From: Enterobacter vonholyi
GTDB lineage: Bacteria; Pseudomonadota; Gammaproteobacteria; Enterobacterales; Enterobacteriaceae
DNA: 64,000 nucleotides
NCBI RefSeq assembly: GCF_008364555.1
Contig: NZ_VTUC01000009.1
Span: forward strand, 1-64,000
Direction: 5' to 3'
Positions 19,971-29,627 of this stretch are shown here, piece after piece. Every line of letters begins with the position of its first letter. Within the stretch, counting starts at the first letter, position 1. The translations under genes and the position numbers were made by a program. The notes beneath the pieces were generated by a model that was not told where the DNA came from, made no database searches, and worked only from the letters and a program-made list of their open reading frames with translations.

Positions 19971-21251
19971 ATGAACAGTTCGACCAATGCAGTAAAACGC
20001 TGGTGGTACATCATGCCAATCGTGTTTATCACGTACAGCCTGGCGTACCTTGACCGTGCCAACTTCAGCTTCGCGTCTGCGGCAGGGATCACAGAGGACC
20101 TTGGCATCACCAAAGGTATCTCCTCCCTGCTGGGTGCCCTTTTCTTCCTGGGCTACTTCTTCTTCCAGATCCCCGGCGCGATTTATGCGGAACGCCGCAG
20201 CGTGCGTAAGCTGATCTTCATCTGTCTGATCCTGTGGGGCGCCTGCGCGTCACTGACCGGCATGGTGAACAATATTCCTGCCCTGGCCGCCATTCGCTTT
20301 ATCCTCGGCGTCGTTGAGGCGGCGGTTATGCCGGCGATGCTGATCTACATCAGCAACTGGTTTACCAAATCTGAACGCTCGCGCGCGAATACCTTCCTTA
20401 TCCTCGGTAACCCGGTAACGGTACTGTGGATGTCGGTGGTGTCCGGCTACCTGATCCAGTCCTTCGGCTGGCGCGAAATGTTTATCATTGAAGGGGTGCC
20501 GGCGATTATCTGGGCCTTCTGCTGGTGGGTGCTGGTGAAAGATAAACCAGCCCAGGCGAAATGGCTTTCTGAAGATGAAAAAGCGGCGCTGCAGGCGCAG
20601 CTGGACAAAGAACAGCAGGGCCTGAAGGCGGTACGTAACTACGGCGAAGCCTTCCGCTCGCGTAACGTGATCCTGCTCTGCGCGCAGTATTTTACCTGGA
20701 GCATTGGCGTGTACGGCTTTGTGCTGTGGCTGCCGTCCATTATCCGCAGCGGCGGCGAGAACCTCGGCATGGTCGAAGTAGGCTGGCTGTCATCCGTACC
20801 ATATCTGGCGGCAACCATCGCCATGATCGTCGTCTCCTGGGCATCGGACAAGCTGCAGAACCGTAAATTGTTTGTCTGGCCGCTGCTGCTGATTGCTGCC
20901 TTCGCCTTTATTGGCTCCTGGGCCGTGGGCGCAAACCATTTCTGGGCCTCTTACACCCTGCTGGTGATTGCCGGTGCGGCCATGTACGCCCCTTACGGAC
21001 CGTTCTTTGCCATCATCCCGGAGATGCTCCCGCGTAACGTTGCGGGTGGCGCAATGGCGTTAATTAACAGCATGGGTGCGCTGGGCTCGTTCTGCGGCTC
21101 CTGGTTCGTCGGCTACCTGAACGGTGCCACCGGCAGCCCGTCCGCATCGTACATCTTTATGGGGGTGGCGCTTTTCGCCTCCGTGTGGCTTACTCTGATT
21201 GTTAAGCCTGCTAATAATCAACAACACCCTGTCGGCGCTCGCCACGCCTGA
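19971..21251 (+). CDS. kguT: MFS transporter, probable 2-ketogluconate permease KguT
   Basis: 426 residues with about 12 membrane segments, of the anion:cation symporter (ACS) branch of the major facilitator family (YSLAYLDRANFSFASAAG is the typical first-helix block). I start at the ATG at 19971, with AGAGG upstream; the frame is open 17 codons further but without a ribosome binding site. It sits between the kinase and reductase genes, as kguT does in Pseudomonas. Related hexuronate and galactarate carriers cannot be excluded on sequence alone. Confidence 0.86.
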   Translation: MNSSTNAVKRWWYIMPIVFITYSLAYLDRANFSFASAAGITEDLGITKGISSLLGALFFLGYFFFQIPGAIYAERRSVRKLIFICLILWGACASLTGMVNNIPALAAIRFILGVVEAAVMPAMLIYISNWFTKSERSRANTFLILGNPVTVLWMSVVSGYLIQSFGWREMFIIEGVPAIIWAFCWWVLVKDKPAQAKWLSEDEKAALQAQLDKEQQGLKAVRNYGEAFRSRNVILLCAQYFTWSIGVYGFVLWLPSIIRSGGENLGMVEVGWLSSVPYLAATIAMIVVSWASDKLQNRKLFVWPLLLIAAFAFIGSWAVGANHFWASYTLLVIAGAAMYAPYGPFFAIIPEMLPRNVAGGAMALINSMGALGSFCGSWFVGYLNGATGSPSASYIFMGVALFASVWLTLIVKPANNQQHPVGARHA

Positions 21252-21277
21252 ATCCTTAAAAATCAACGGAGATTAGC

Positions 21278-22252
21278 ATGAAGCCGTCCGTCATTTTGTA
21301 TAAAGCACTGCCGGAAGATCTGCAGAAACGCCTTGAAGAACACTTCACCGTCACGCAGGTGAAGAACCTGAGCCCGGAAACCGTGGCGCAGCACGCCGAC
21401 GCGTTCGCCAGCGCCGAAGGCCTGCTGGGTTCAAGCGAGAAAGTGGATGTCGCCCTGCTGGAAAAAATGCCGAAGCTTCGTGCTACCTCAACCGTTTCCG
21501 TGGGTTACGACAACTTCGACGTGGATGCCCTTAACGCCCGCAAGATCCTGCTGATGCATACCCCACATGCCCTGACGGAAACCGTGGCCGATACGCTGAT
21601 GGCGCTGATGCTCACCACGGCCCGTCGCGTGGTGGAAGTGGCTGAGCGCGTCAAAGCGGGCGAATGGACAAAAAGCATTGGTCCGGACTGGTTCGGCGTG
21701 GACGTTCACGGCAAGACGCTGGGCATTGTCGGTATGGGTCGTATCGGGCTGGCGCTGGCGCAGCGCGCGCATTTTGGTTTTAACATGCCGATTCTGTATA
21801 ACGCGCGTCGCCATCACGGTGAAGCCGAAGAACGCTTCAACGCCCGTTACTGCGAGCTGGATACCCTGCTGCAGGAAGCCGATTTTGTCTGCCTGGTTCT
21901 GCCGCTCACGAACGAAACCCGTCATCTGATTGGCAAAGAGGCGTTTGAAAAAATGAAGACGTCAGCCATTTTCATCAACGCGGGTCGTGGCCCGGTGGTG
22001 GATGAGAAGGCGCTGATTGAGGCCCTTAAAAACGGTCAGATCCATGCAGCAGGTCTGGACGTGTTTGAGCAGGAGCCGCTGCCGGTGGATTCGCCGCTGC
22101 TTTCGCTGCCTAACGTGGTTGCCCTGCCCCACATCGGTTCAGCCACCCATGAGACGCGCTACAATATGGCGGCCACGGCGGTCGATAATCTAATTGCCGC
22201 CCTCAGCGGAAAGGGGGAGATAAACTGCGTGAACCCACAGGTGCAACGGTAG
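21278..22252 (+). CDS. ghrB: Glyoxylate/hydroxypyruvate/2-ketogluconate reductase B (KguD role)
   Basis: 324 residues, the same length as and nearly colinear with E. coli GhrB (YiaE/TkrA), a D-2-hydroxyacid dehydrogenase reported to reduce hydroxypyruvate, glyoxylate and 2-keto-D-gluconate. The NAD(P)-binding motif GIVGMGRIG is near residues 148-156. The catalytic Arg lies in NAGRGPVV, the Glu in DVFEQEP and the His in LPHIGSAT. It is the last gene of the kgu set, the position of Pseudomonas kguD (2-keto-6-phosphogluconate reductase). Its main substrate here is therefore probably the phosphorylated ketogluconate, giving 6-phosphogluconate. Confidence 0.94.
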   Translation: MKPSVILYKALPEDLQKRLEEHFTVTQVKNLSPETVAQHADAFASAEGLLGSSEKVDVALLEKMPKLRATSTVSVGYDNFDVDALNARKILLMHTPHALTETVADTLMALMLTTARRVVEVAERVKAGEWTKSIGPDWFGVDVHGKTLGIVGMGRIGLALAQRAHFGFNMPILYNARRHHGEAEERFNARYCELDTLLQEADFVCLVLPLTNETRHLIGKEAFEKMKTSAIFINAGRGPVVDEKALIEALKNGQIHAAGLDVFEQEPLPVDSPLLSLPNVVALPHIGSATHETRYNMAATAVDNLIAALSGKGEINCVNPQVQR

Positions 22253-22258
22253 AAACGA

Positions 22259-22286
22259 AAAAACCCGCCAGAAGGCGGGTTTTTAA
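22259..22286. terminator. Bidirectional terminator between ghrB and cspA
   Basis: Stem AACCCGCC-AGAA-GGCGGGTT with an A-run on the left and T-run on the right; it ends both convergent genes. Confidence 0.92.
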
Positions 22287-22310
22287 ATTTTTTGCTACTG
22301 GGTTGGAAGC

Positions 22311-22523
22311 TTACAGGCTTACAACGTTACCAGCTGCTGGGCCTTTAGCGCCGCTTTCGATGGTGAAGGACACTTTCTGACCTTCGTCCAGAGATTTGTA
22401 GCCATCGTTCTGGATAGCAGAGAAGTGTACGAACACGTCTTTAGAGCCATCGTCAGGAGTGATGAAGCCGAAACCTTTATCAGCGTTGAACCATTTTACC
22501 AGACCAGTCATTTTAGCAGACAT
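22311..22523 (-). CDS. cspA: Major cold shock protein CspA
   Basis: 70 residues, differing from E. coli CspA at about four positions from memory. The RNP1 motif KGFGFI and RNP2 motif VFVHF bind single-stranded RNA. It acts as an RNA chaperone that melts structure at low temperature. Its start has AAGG upstream and it is preceded by a long conserved leader. It lies between ghrB and yiaF on the minus strand, unlike E. coli, where cspA lies beyond yiaG. Confidence 0.96.
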   Translation of the reverse strand: MSAKMTGLVKWFNADKGFGFITPDDGSKDVFVHFSAIQNDGYKSLDEGQKVSFTIESGAKGPAAGNVVSL

Positions 22524-22690
22524 AGAAATTACCTTATTAACAAATATATTGTGCCTTCCGGCTTGATGGATTGCGTTACAGATTTTTAAGCGATGAAGGA
22601 AGGGTCACTACGAAGGGTATCTATGGATAACAATCTGGACTGCTTTACTAAACTGCTTTAGGTCTGTGTAACAAACCGACGGGAATAGTT
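22524..22690 (-). promoter_or_regulatory. cspA 5' leader (cold-responsive RNA structure)
   Basis: About 165 nt of non-coding leader resembles the E. coli cspA 5' UTR in several blocks: a start-proximal cold-box-like TTACACAGACC, AAAGCAGTTTAGTAAAGCAGT, then GATACCCTTCGTAGTG and GGAAGGCACA near the ribosome binding site. In E. coli this RNA refolds with temperature to control translation. Function is inferred from that similarity; the transcription start was not determined. Confidence 0.75.
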
Positions 22691-22736
22691 ATACCGATGT
22701 GGTAGAGGAATGACAAGCGTTATTTTCGACAGGCAT

Positions 22737-22768
22737 AAAAAAACCCCGCCAGAAGCGGGGGTTTTTCG
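22737..22768 (-). terminator. yiaF terminator
   Basis: ACCCCCGC-TTCT-GGCGGGGT-type hairpin on the minus strand with a T-run, directly after the yiaF stop. Confidence 0.88.
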
Positions 22769-22770
22769 GT

Positions 22771-23481
22771 TTATTCTGTGGCAGTGACTGCCGCACTCCA
22801 GGCCTGGCTAAAGGCCTGATGCTGGGAGGCCAGCGGCCCAATCAGCGTATTATACTGGCTTGCCTGCTGCGAGGTCGGGAACTGAATACCGTTGGCAACA
22901 AAGCTCACCTGCGTATCCTGCTGCGCGATAAAGTCACCTACCTGAACCAGTTGCTGCGTGAAGATTTGCGCAGCCGGGATCAGCGGTTGCAGCGCTTCAG
23001 AAGGCTTGGTCACCACTTTCTCATACACTTTGTCGAAGACCGGTTTAAGATCGTCACCTTGCTTGAGCGCAGAACGTGACGCGTCAGCCTGCATTTTCGC
23101 ATTTTGCAACTGCTGGCTCAGCACGCCAAGTGCACCGTTGGACTGGCGCAGCGGTTCACGCTGCGTCACATAATCCTGTGGAACGCGGATGGCGTTCACG
23201 CTATCCACTACCGGGCGGATACCGGAATCCATCGCCTGGCTCACCTGCTGTGAATAACCATAAAGAATGGCGTAATCGGACACGAAGGGACCAAACTGTT
23301 TTTTCTGATCCGCAGTCAGCGTCGGCAACCGCTCGCCGCTGCGCATCACTGTATTCTGCAGAAAATCGATAAACGCTTTGCGCTGATCGCCTTCTTTATC
23401 AAAACACCCACTCAGGCTAACAACCATCAACAACGCCGCAATAGGCGCAAACCAGCGAGAGCAGGACTTTCCTGTCGCCAT
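22771..23481 (-). CDS. yiaF: DUF3053 lipoprotein YiaF
   Basis: 236 residues, the E. coli YiaF length and nearly colinear with it. Lipobox VVSLSGC (Cys about residue 26) predicts a lipoprotein. The mature part is alpha-helical and charged, DUF3053, function unknown. The start at 23481 (MATGKSCSRW) has GGAG 8 nt upstream; an ATG 20 codons earlier lacks one and is not conserved. It is divergent from yiaG. Confidence 0.93.
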   Translation of the reverse strand: MATGKSCSRWFAPIAALLMVVSLSGCFDKEGDQRKAFIDFLQNTVMRSGERLPTLTADQKKQFGPFVSDYAILYGYSQQVSQAMDSGIRPVVDSVNAIRVPQDYVTQREPLRQSNGALGVLSQQLQNAKMQADASRSALKQGDDLKPVFDKVYEKVVTKPSEALQPLIPAAQIFTQQLVQVGDFIAQQDTQVSFVANGIQFPTSQQASQYNTLIGPLASQHQAFSQAWSAAVTATE

Positions 23482-23812
23482 TTTATTACTCCTTTCACCC
23501 AAAAAAGCGCACACCGGCACACGCGTGCCCGACGCTGACAAGGATAGTCCAGGTCAGCCTTGCAAGATACTCTTTTCATGCAAAACGGCTATTGCCGATT
23601 TATTTCTTATCATTTACAAAAAAATACCTGGCGAAGCCGACCTATGACTAATCAGGGAATTAGCATAACTATCCATATTGCTGAATCGGATACAGCGATC
23701 GTTACCGCACAATTAATCACACCCGTGACGATCCTGGGTTGGTATTAGGGACTATTCTTAACTGGCTCTCTGATGTTCTTGATCACGATGTGAGATTTAA
23801 GAGGAGTCCTCA
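23482..23812. other. Divergent intergenic region yiaF/yiaG
   Basis: 331 bases with the promoters of both genes implied. I see no tRNA, terminator or conserved operator. A 62-codon open frame inside it lacks a ribosome binding site and looks random. Confidence 0.5.
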
Positions 23813-24100
23813 ATGGAATTTAAAGATCCTGAGTTTGAACTGCTGAGCAGTCTGGAACAGATCATTTTTAAAGATGTACCGCAGATGATTACCCTGCAAC
23901 AAAAATCCAATCCCTTTACAGAATATGAGCAATTGCGCAAAGGGACAGGACTGAAAACCGAAGAATTCGCCAGAGCGATGGGTGTCAGCGTGGCTATGGT
24001 GCAGGAGTGGGAGTCAAAACGTGAGAAACCCACCCCAACCGAGTTACGGCTGATGCGCCTGATTCAGGCCAACCCTGCACTCAGCAAACAGATAGCGTAA
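23813..24100 (+). CDS. yiaG: HTH-type transcriptional regulator YiaG
   Basis: 95 residues (E. coli YiaG 96). A Cro/C1-type helix-turn-helix occupies the C-terminal half (TGLKTEEFARAMGVSVAMVQ, EWESKREKPTPTELRLMRLI). Its role and targets are not well defined. It resembles the antitoxin-like MqsA/HigA C-terminal HTH but has no toxin partner here. Ribosome binding site GAGGAG. Confidence 0.93.
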   Translation: MEFKDPEFELLSSLEQIIFKDVPQMITLQQKSNPFTEYEQLRKGTGLKTEEFARAMGVSVAMVQEWESKREKPTPTELRLMRLIQANPALSKQIA

Positions 24101-24112
24101 TGAAGATTGAAT

Positions 24113-24139
24113 GCCCCCGCCTTTGCGGGGGCTTGTGTT
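24113..24139. terminator. Terminator-like hairpin between yiaG and the ABC-F gene
   Basis: Perfect 8-bp stem GCCCCCGC-CTTT-GCGGGGGC followed by TTGTGTTTT on the plus strand, ending yiaG. The T-run is imperfect. Confidence 0.7.
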
Positions 24140-25759
24140 TTACAGGCTATCACAACGCCAACCCGCCTCTTCCCATACCAGCTCATGCGTTAACGCCAGG
24201 CCTCTTAAAAAAGCCTCATCGTGTGATACCACCAGCAGAGCCCCGGGGAAACCGGCCAGCGCCGCTTCAATGGCCTGGACTGAAGCCAGATCCAGATGGT
24301 TGGTCGGTTCATCCAGCAGAAGAAGCTGCGTGGCCTCCGCACGCCACAGCGCGCAGGCCAGGGCAGCCTTAAGACGCTCGCCGCCGCTGAGCTCCGCCAA
24401 TGGGAGCTTCACTTTGTCGGCCCCCAGTTGAAGCTGTGCTAAACGGGTTCGCAATACTCCCTCTTCCAGAGGGGTATGACTCAAATTGAGATGCGTCATG
24501 ACCGACTGCGTGAGATCGAGTTGCGACAGATGCTGGTCGAGATAAGCACAGCTGACGGATACCTTACAGGCACCCGAAGAGGGAGTAACCTCGCCGAGGA
24601 TGGTTTTTAACAACGTCGATTTCCCACAGCCATTCGGTCCCTTTAACGCCACGCGCATCGGTCCGTCCATACGCCAGGTAAGCGGTGGAACAGGCACATG
24701 CGGCAGCACCAGATCCTCCAGCACCAGTACCTGTTTGCCCTCCGGGACCTGACTTCCCGGCAGGGTGAACATCACCGGGTTATCGTCTTCAACCCGCTCA
24801 CGCGCCTTGTTTACCGCGGCGTTCAGGGCTTCATTTTGCTCGCTGTGCTGTTTTTTCCATGAGCCGATCCGCTCCTTTGCCGCTCCTTTATATTTGACCC
24901 GCTCGAACGATGCGATATTCAGGGTATCGACGGTGCGTAACGTCTTTGCCGACCGCCGCTGGCTGTCATCATGCTCTTTTTGCATGCGCGCGCGGGTGCG
25001 TTTGCGCTCGGTTGCCGCATGTTCCAGCGCCGCGCGGGCAGCCTGCTGTTCGGCATCGCGCTGGGCTTGATAATCCGCATAATTTCCGCCGTAGCTGCAC
25101 AGACCCGAGGCGCTCAGCTCAAGAATACGCGGCACCTGCTCCAGAAGTTCGCGGTCATGAGAGGCCACCAGCACGCCGCCCTGATAGCGACTCAACTGGT
25201 CGTAGAACCACGCCCGACCTTGTCGATCCAGATGGTTAGTCGGTTCGTCAAGCAGCATGAAATCCGCTTCAGCCGTAAACGCCCCGCACAGCAGGGCGCG
25301 GATGCACTCGCCGCCGCTGAGTTCCTGGGCAGGCTTATCCGGATCAAACGCCGGGAGCTTCGCATTGATAAACGCCTCGCTCAGTCGCTCGGCTACATCC
25401 CAGTAGCCGTCGAGCAACGCCAGATCGTCAGGCTGGTAATCACCGCTGTCGATGCGCTTACGCGCAGTAAAAATCGCATCATATCCGAGAAGTTCAGCCA
25501 GCGTCGTCTGCGAAGAAATAACATGCTGCTGCGCCACAAATACATGCGAGCCAAAGCGTTCAATATGACCGGTAGCCGGTTCGTCCAGCCCCGCCAGCAG
25601 ACGCAGCAGACGCGTTTTTCCGCTGCCGTTGCGGCCAACCAGCGCGCACAGGGAGGGTTCCAGCGTGAGATTCAGCGGGCCAAAAAGGGTATCGCCCGTC
25701 GGAAACTGACAGGTGACCTGATGCAGAATAAAAGAAGGGGACTGCGCAAAATGAGCCAT
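24140..25759 (-). CDS. ABC-F family ATPase
   Basis: 539 residues with two ABC domains and no membrane segment. Walker A1 GRNGSGKT is at residues 42-49, with LSGGE and LLDEPTNHLD. Walker A2 GPNGCGKST is followed by LSGGERLKAA and LLLLDEPTNHLD. A charged linker rich in Arg/Lys/Glu joins them, as in ABC-F proteins that bind the ribosomal E site. It is not one of the four E. coli ABC-F proteins as I remember them (EttA, Uup, YbiT, YheS). Translation regulation or drug protection are both possible. The ATG at 25759 with GGAG is preferred over a GTG two codons upstream. It occupies the position of hokA in E. coli. Confidence 0.9.
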   Translation of the reverse strand: MAHFAQSPSFILHQVTCQFPTGDTLFGPLNLTLEPSLCALVGRNGSGKTRLLRLLAGLDEPATGHIERFGSHVFVAQQHVISSQTTLAELLGYDAIFTARKRIDSGDYQPDDLALLDGYWDVAERLSEAFINAKLPAFDPDKPAQELSGGECIRALLCGAFTAEADFMLLDEPTNHLDRQGRAWFYDQLSRYQGGVLVASHDRELLEQVPRILELSASGLCSYGGNYADYQAQRDAEQQAARAALEHAATERKRTRARMQKEHDDSQRRSAKTLRTVDTLNIASFERVKYKGAAKERIGSWKKQHSEQNEALNAAVNKARERVEDDNPVMFTLPGSQVPEGKQVLVLEDLVLPHVPVPPLTWRMDGPMRVALKGPNGCGKSTLLKTILGEVTPSSGACKVSVSCAYLDQHLSQLDLTQSVMTHLNLSHTPLEEGVLRTRLAQLQLGADKVKLPLAELSGGERLKAALACALWRAEATQLLLLDEPTNHLDLASVQAIEAALAGFPGALLVVSHDEAFLRGLALTHELVWEEAGWRCDSL

Positions 25760-25939
25760 AAGCACTCCTGAATGAAATCAAAACATCCCCTGCCGACGCG
25801 GTGGCGTTTAGCAAGGATCGAAATTCATCAGTCGTGTTTGTTCATTTTTGGGGGGCACTCCAGCGCGAGAAAGTTAACGTGGATAAGGATAGCGGTAATG
25901 TGTTGACGGTTTCAAGGTTAAATTTTCAGCAAAACACCA

Positions 25940-25966
25940 TAAAAAAACCCGCCGAAGCGGGTTTTT
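25940..25966 (-). terminator. glyS terminator
   Basis: Stem AACCCGC-TTC-GGCGGGTT on the minus strand followed by a long T-run; it ends the glyQS operon. The plus-strand copy also has T's, so it may act in both directions. Confidence 0.9.
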
Positions 25967-25988
25967 AGCATTTGTCACAACGGGCACA

Positions 25989-28058
25989 TTACTGCAGCAG
26001 CGAAATATCCGCCACGCGCAGGAACAGCTCACGCAGTTTTTCGAGCATAGAGAGACGGTTAATACGCAGCTCTTTATCTTCTACGTTTACCATCACTTTC
26101 TCGAAGAAGGCGTCGATGACGTCACGCAACTCGGCCAGCTCCACCAGCGCTTCCTGGTAGCGACCTTCCGCGAAGACCGGCTCGAGCTTGTCGCGCAGCA
26201 CCACAACCTGCATCGCCAGGGCGATCTCTTCCGGCTCTTTCAGCGTCGCGGCGTTCACGCGCTCGTTCAGCGTCTCGTCGGATTTCGCCAGAATGTTGGA
26301 TACACGCTTGTTGGCCGCCGCCAGAGCAGATGCCGCTTCCAGCGTACGGAAGTGGGAAACCGCCTTCATACGCGCATCGAAATCAGCCGGACGGGTCGGA
26401 CGACGCGCCAGCACCGCCTGAATGGTGTCGACGGTGTAACCTTCATCCTGATACCAGGCGCGGAAACGACCGAGCATAAAGTCGATCACGTCATCCACCA
26501 CGTTCGCGTTGGTCAGCTTGTCGCCGTACAGACGCACCGCTTCTTCGGTAAGGGTCTGCAGATCCAGGTTCAGGTTCTTCTCAACGATGATACGCAGCAC
26601 GCCGAGCGCGGCACGACGCAGCGCAAACGGGTCTTTGTCGCCTTTTGGATGCTGACCGATACCGAAGATACCCGCCAGGGTGTCCATCTTATCGGCGATC
26701 GCCACGGCACAGGCAACCGGGTTGGACGGCAGCTCGTCACCCGCAAAGCGCGGCTGATACTGCTCGTTCAGGGCAACAGCCACGTCTTCCGCTTCGCCAT
26801 CGTGACGCGCGTAGTGCATGCCCATCACGCCCTGGGTGTCGGTAAATTCGAACACCATGTTGGTCATCAGGTCGCATTTAGACAGCAGGCCAGCACGGGT
26901 TGCGTGGTTGACGTCCGCACCGATTTCACGGGCAATCCAGCCGGACAGTTCCGCAATACGGTCGGTCTTGTCGCGCAGCGTCCCCAGCTGCTGCTGGAAC
27001 AGTACGGTCTGCAGGCGCGGCAGGTTATCTTCCAGACGCTTTTTGCGGTCGGTATTGAAGAAGAACTCGGCATCCGCCAGACGCGGACGCACTACTTTTT
27101 CGTTACCGGATATAATCTGGCTCGGATCTTTCGATTCGATGTTTGCCACGAAGATAAAGTTTGGCAGCAGCTTGCCGTCGTTGGCATAGACCGGGAAGTA
27201 CTTCTGGTCACCCTTCATGGTGTACACCAGCGCTTCAGCCGGAACGGCGAGGAATTTCTCTTCGAATTTCGCAGTCAGCACAACCGGCCATTCAACCAGA
27301 GAGGTCACTTCTTCCAGCAGGCTGTCGCTCAGGTCGGCGTTACCGCCAATCTTGCGTGCCGCTTCTTCCGCGTCCGCTTTGATTTTGGCTTTACGCTGTT
27401 CGTAGTCAGCAATGACCTTGCCGCGCTCCAGCAGGATCTGCGGGTACTGGTCGGCATTGTCGATGGTGAACTCTGGCTCGCCCATAAAGCGGTGGCCGCG
27501 GATCACGCGATCGGACGCCACGCCCAGAATGGTGGCCGGAATAACGGTGTCGCCCAGCAGCAGGGTCACGGTGTGAACCGGACGCACAAAGTGCACATCA
27601 GACGCGCCCCAGCGCATCAGCTTAGGAATAGGCAGCTTCGCCAGAGACGTGGCAATCATGTCCGGCAGCAGCGCTTCCGCGCTTTCGCCCTTCACGTGCG
27701 CACGGTACAGCAGCCACTCGCCTTTATCCGTGGTCAGACGCTCGGCCTGATCGACGGTGATGCCGCAGCCGCGCGCCCAGCCTTCCGCCGCTTTGCTCGG
27801 CTTGCCTTCAGCGTCAAACGCCTGGGCAATCGCCGGGCCACGTTTTTCGACTTCGCGATCTGGCTGGGACGCCGCCAGATTTGCCACTTTCAGCGCCAGA
27901 CGGCGCGGTGCAGCAAACCACTCAATTTTACCGTGCGCCAGGCCAGCGTTATCCAGCTCGGCGGTCACGTTCGCAGCAAAAGATTCAGCCAGGCTGCGCA
28001 GGGCTTTTGGTGGCAGCTCTTCGGTGCCGATTTCCACCAGGAAAGTTTTCTCAGACAT
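25989..28058 (-). CDS. glyS: Glycyl-tRNA synthetase beta subunit
   Basis: 689 residues, equal to E. coli GlyS. The beta subunit supplies tRNA recognition for the alpha2beta2 enzyme. It starts [20 protein letters not shown], the family N-terminus, and includes an HD-like region and a C-terminal anticodon-binding DALR-type domain. It lies 9 nt after glyQ in one operon. Confidence 0.98.
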   Translation of the reverse strand: MSEKTFLVEIGTEELPPKALRSLAESFAANVTAELDNAGLAHGKIEWFAAPRRLALKVANLAASQPDREVEKRGPAIAQAFDAEGKPSKAAEGWARGCGITVDQAERLTTDKGEWLLYRAHVKGESAEALLPDMIATSLAKLPIPKLMRWGASDVHFVRPVHTVTLLLGDTVIPATILGVASDRVIRGHRFMGEPEFTIDNADQYPQILLERGKVIADYEQRKAKIKADAEEAARKIGGNADLSDSLLEEVTSLVEWPVVLTAKFEEKFLAVPAEALVYTMKGDQKYFPVYANDGKLLPNFIFVANIESKDPSQIISGNEKVVRPRLADAEFFFNTDRKKRLEDNLPRLQTVLFQQQLGTLRDKTDRIAELSGWIAREIGADVNHATRAGLLSKCDLMTNMVFEFTDTQGVMGMHYARHDGEAEDVAVALNEQYQPRFAGDELPSNPVACAVAIADKMDTLAGIFGIGQHPKGDKDPFALRRAALGVLRIIVEKNLNLDLQTLTEEAVRLYGDKLTNANVVDDVIDFMLGRFRAWYQDEGYTVDTIQAVLARRPTRPADFDARMKAVSHFRTLEAASALAAANKRVSNILAKSDETLNERVNAATLKEPEEIALAMQVVVLRDKLEPVFAEGRYQEALVELAELRDVIDAFFEKVMVNVEDKELRINRLSMLEKLRELFLRVADISLLQ

Positions 28059-28067
28059 GGCCGCCTC

Positions 28068-28979
28068 TTATTTGTTTCGGTTGCACATCGGGAAGCCAAG
28101 GGCTTCACGGGACGCATAGTAAGCTTCTGCAACGGCTTTGGTCAGGGTACGAATACGCAGAATGTAGCGCTGACGTTCAGTCACGGAGATGGCTTTGCGG
28201 GCATCCAGCAGGTTGAAACTGTGGGCGGCCTTCAGAATACGCTCGTAAGCAGGCAGCGGCAGTGGAGTCTCCAGCGCCAGCAGCTGCTGTGCCTCTTTCT
28301 CGTACTGCTCGAAGCAGGTGAACAGGAAGTCCACGTCCGCGTATTCGAAGTTATAGGTGGATTGCTCCACTTCGTTCTGATGGAACACGTCGCCGTAGGT
28401 GGTTTTACCCAGCGGGCCGTCGCTCCAGACCAGGTCGTAAACGCTGTCTACGCCCTGAATGTACATCGCCAGACGTTCCAGACCGTAGGTGATTTCACCG
28501 GTGATCGGCTTACATTCCAGACCACCCACCTGCTGGAAGTAAGTGAACTGGGTCACTTCCATACCGTTGAGCCACACTTCCCAACCCAGACCCCAGGCAC
28601 CCAGCGTTGGGTTCTCCCAGTTATCTTCCACGAAACGGATGTCGTGGATGGTTGGATCCATACCCAGCTCTTTCAGCGACCCGAGGTACAGTTCCTGAAT
28701 GTTGTCGGGTGATGGCTTAATCACCACCTGGAACTGATAGTAATGCTGCAGACGGTTCGGGTTCTCACCGTAACGACCATCGGTCGGACGACGGGAAGGC
28801 TGCACATACGCGGTCGCCATTGGCTCTGGCCCCAACGCACGCAGACTGGTCATCGGGTGTGAAGTGCCGGCGCCGACTTCCATGTCCAAAGGTTGAACAA
28901 TGGTACAGCCCTGACGAGCCCAGTAATCCTGTAAGGTCAGGATCAGGCCCTGGAAGGTCTTGGTATCAAACTTTTGCAT
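28068..28979 (-). CDS. glyQ: Glycyl-tRNA synthetase alpha subunit
   Basis: 303 residues, equal to E. coli GlyQ. The class II catalytic core activates glycine and charges tRNA-Gly. [38 protein letters not shown] and the motif 2 region [19 protein letters not shown] are all present. First gene of the glyQS operon. Confidence 0.98.
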   Translation of the reverse strand: MQKFDTKTFQGLILTLQDYWARQGCTIVQPLDMEVGAGTSHPMTSLRALGPEPMATAYVQPSRRPTDGRYGENPNRLQHYYQFQVVIKPSPDNIQELYLGSLKELGMDPTIHDIRFVEDNWENPTLGAWGLGWEVWLNGMEVTQFTYFQQVGGLECKPITGEITYGLERLAMYIQGVDSVYDLVWSDGPLGKTTYGDVFHQNEVEQSTYNFEYADVDFLFTCFEQYEKEAQQLLALETPLPLPAYERILKAAHSFNLLDARKAISVTERQRYILRIRTLTKAVAEAYYASREALGFPMCNRNK

Positions 28980-29139
28980 AGTATTTCGTGCTGGATACGT
29001 GTGGTTTTAAATGGAAGGGACCAGTATACCCGCTGGCTGCAAGATATACAGTACGAAACGGGGTTGTTTAGGGAAAATTGGGAAATAAGCCTTCCGGCCA
29101 GAACGCTGACGGCGTCTGGCTGCTGATTATACGAGCAGG

Positions 29140-29445
29140 CTAGCGCATGGAGAGGTGTAAAAACTGACCGTCCGCATCAAACGAGCAGACAAAGCCCTCT
29201 TTGCGCGACGTATGGCCCCGTAGCTCGTAGCTTCCCTGAAAACGCTCGAACCCGGTGACATCAATTTTTTGAACGTCCGAGTTATAGCGCCGAGCGGCCC
29301 GATCTTTACAGAGCGCTTCCATATTCAGCGAACGTTCCGGGCTCATTTTACCCTGCTGCGCTTTTTGCACGGGTGCTTCTTGCGGCGCACTGCATCCCGC
29401 CAGGATCAACAGCAGAAAGAGTGACGCCACACGCTTCATCATCAT
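29140..29445 (-). CDS. ysaB: Small lipoprotein YsaB
   Basis: 101 residues (E. coli YsaB 99). Lipobox LILAGC followed by Ser predicts an outer-membrane lipoprotein. The C-terminal half (RSLNMEALCKDRAARRYN, FVCSFDADGQFLHLSMR) is strongly conserved with E. coli. Function unknown. Three consecutive ATG codons (29445, 29442, 29439) make the exact start ambiguous. Confidence 0.92.
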   Translation of the reverse strand: MMMKRVASLFLLLILAGCSAPQEAPVQKAQQGKMSPERSLNMEALCKDRAARRYNSDVQKIDVTGFERFQGSYELRGHTSRKEGFVCSFDADGQFLHLSMR

Positions 29446-29627
29446 TTTTATTACCGTCCTGGTCAGCGGCTGTTATTTTTAGTATCAACACTTTTATAGA
29501 TTAAGGACTGCCATTCTGCGAATCTCGCGGTCTCCCGGCAAGCCTGCGCATAAAACTCAGAATTTTCCAAACGAAGACTTTTGGACAATGGGAGTCACAC
29601 TCAATTTACAGGGAATACGAGGAACTG

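Noticed and set aside
26352..28712. A 786-codon open frame on the plus strand
   Set aside because: It lies opposite glyS and glyQ, has no family match, and is an artefact of their GC-rich codon pattern.
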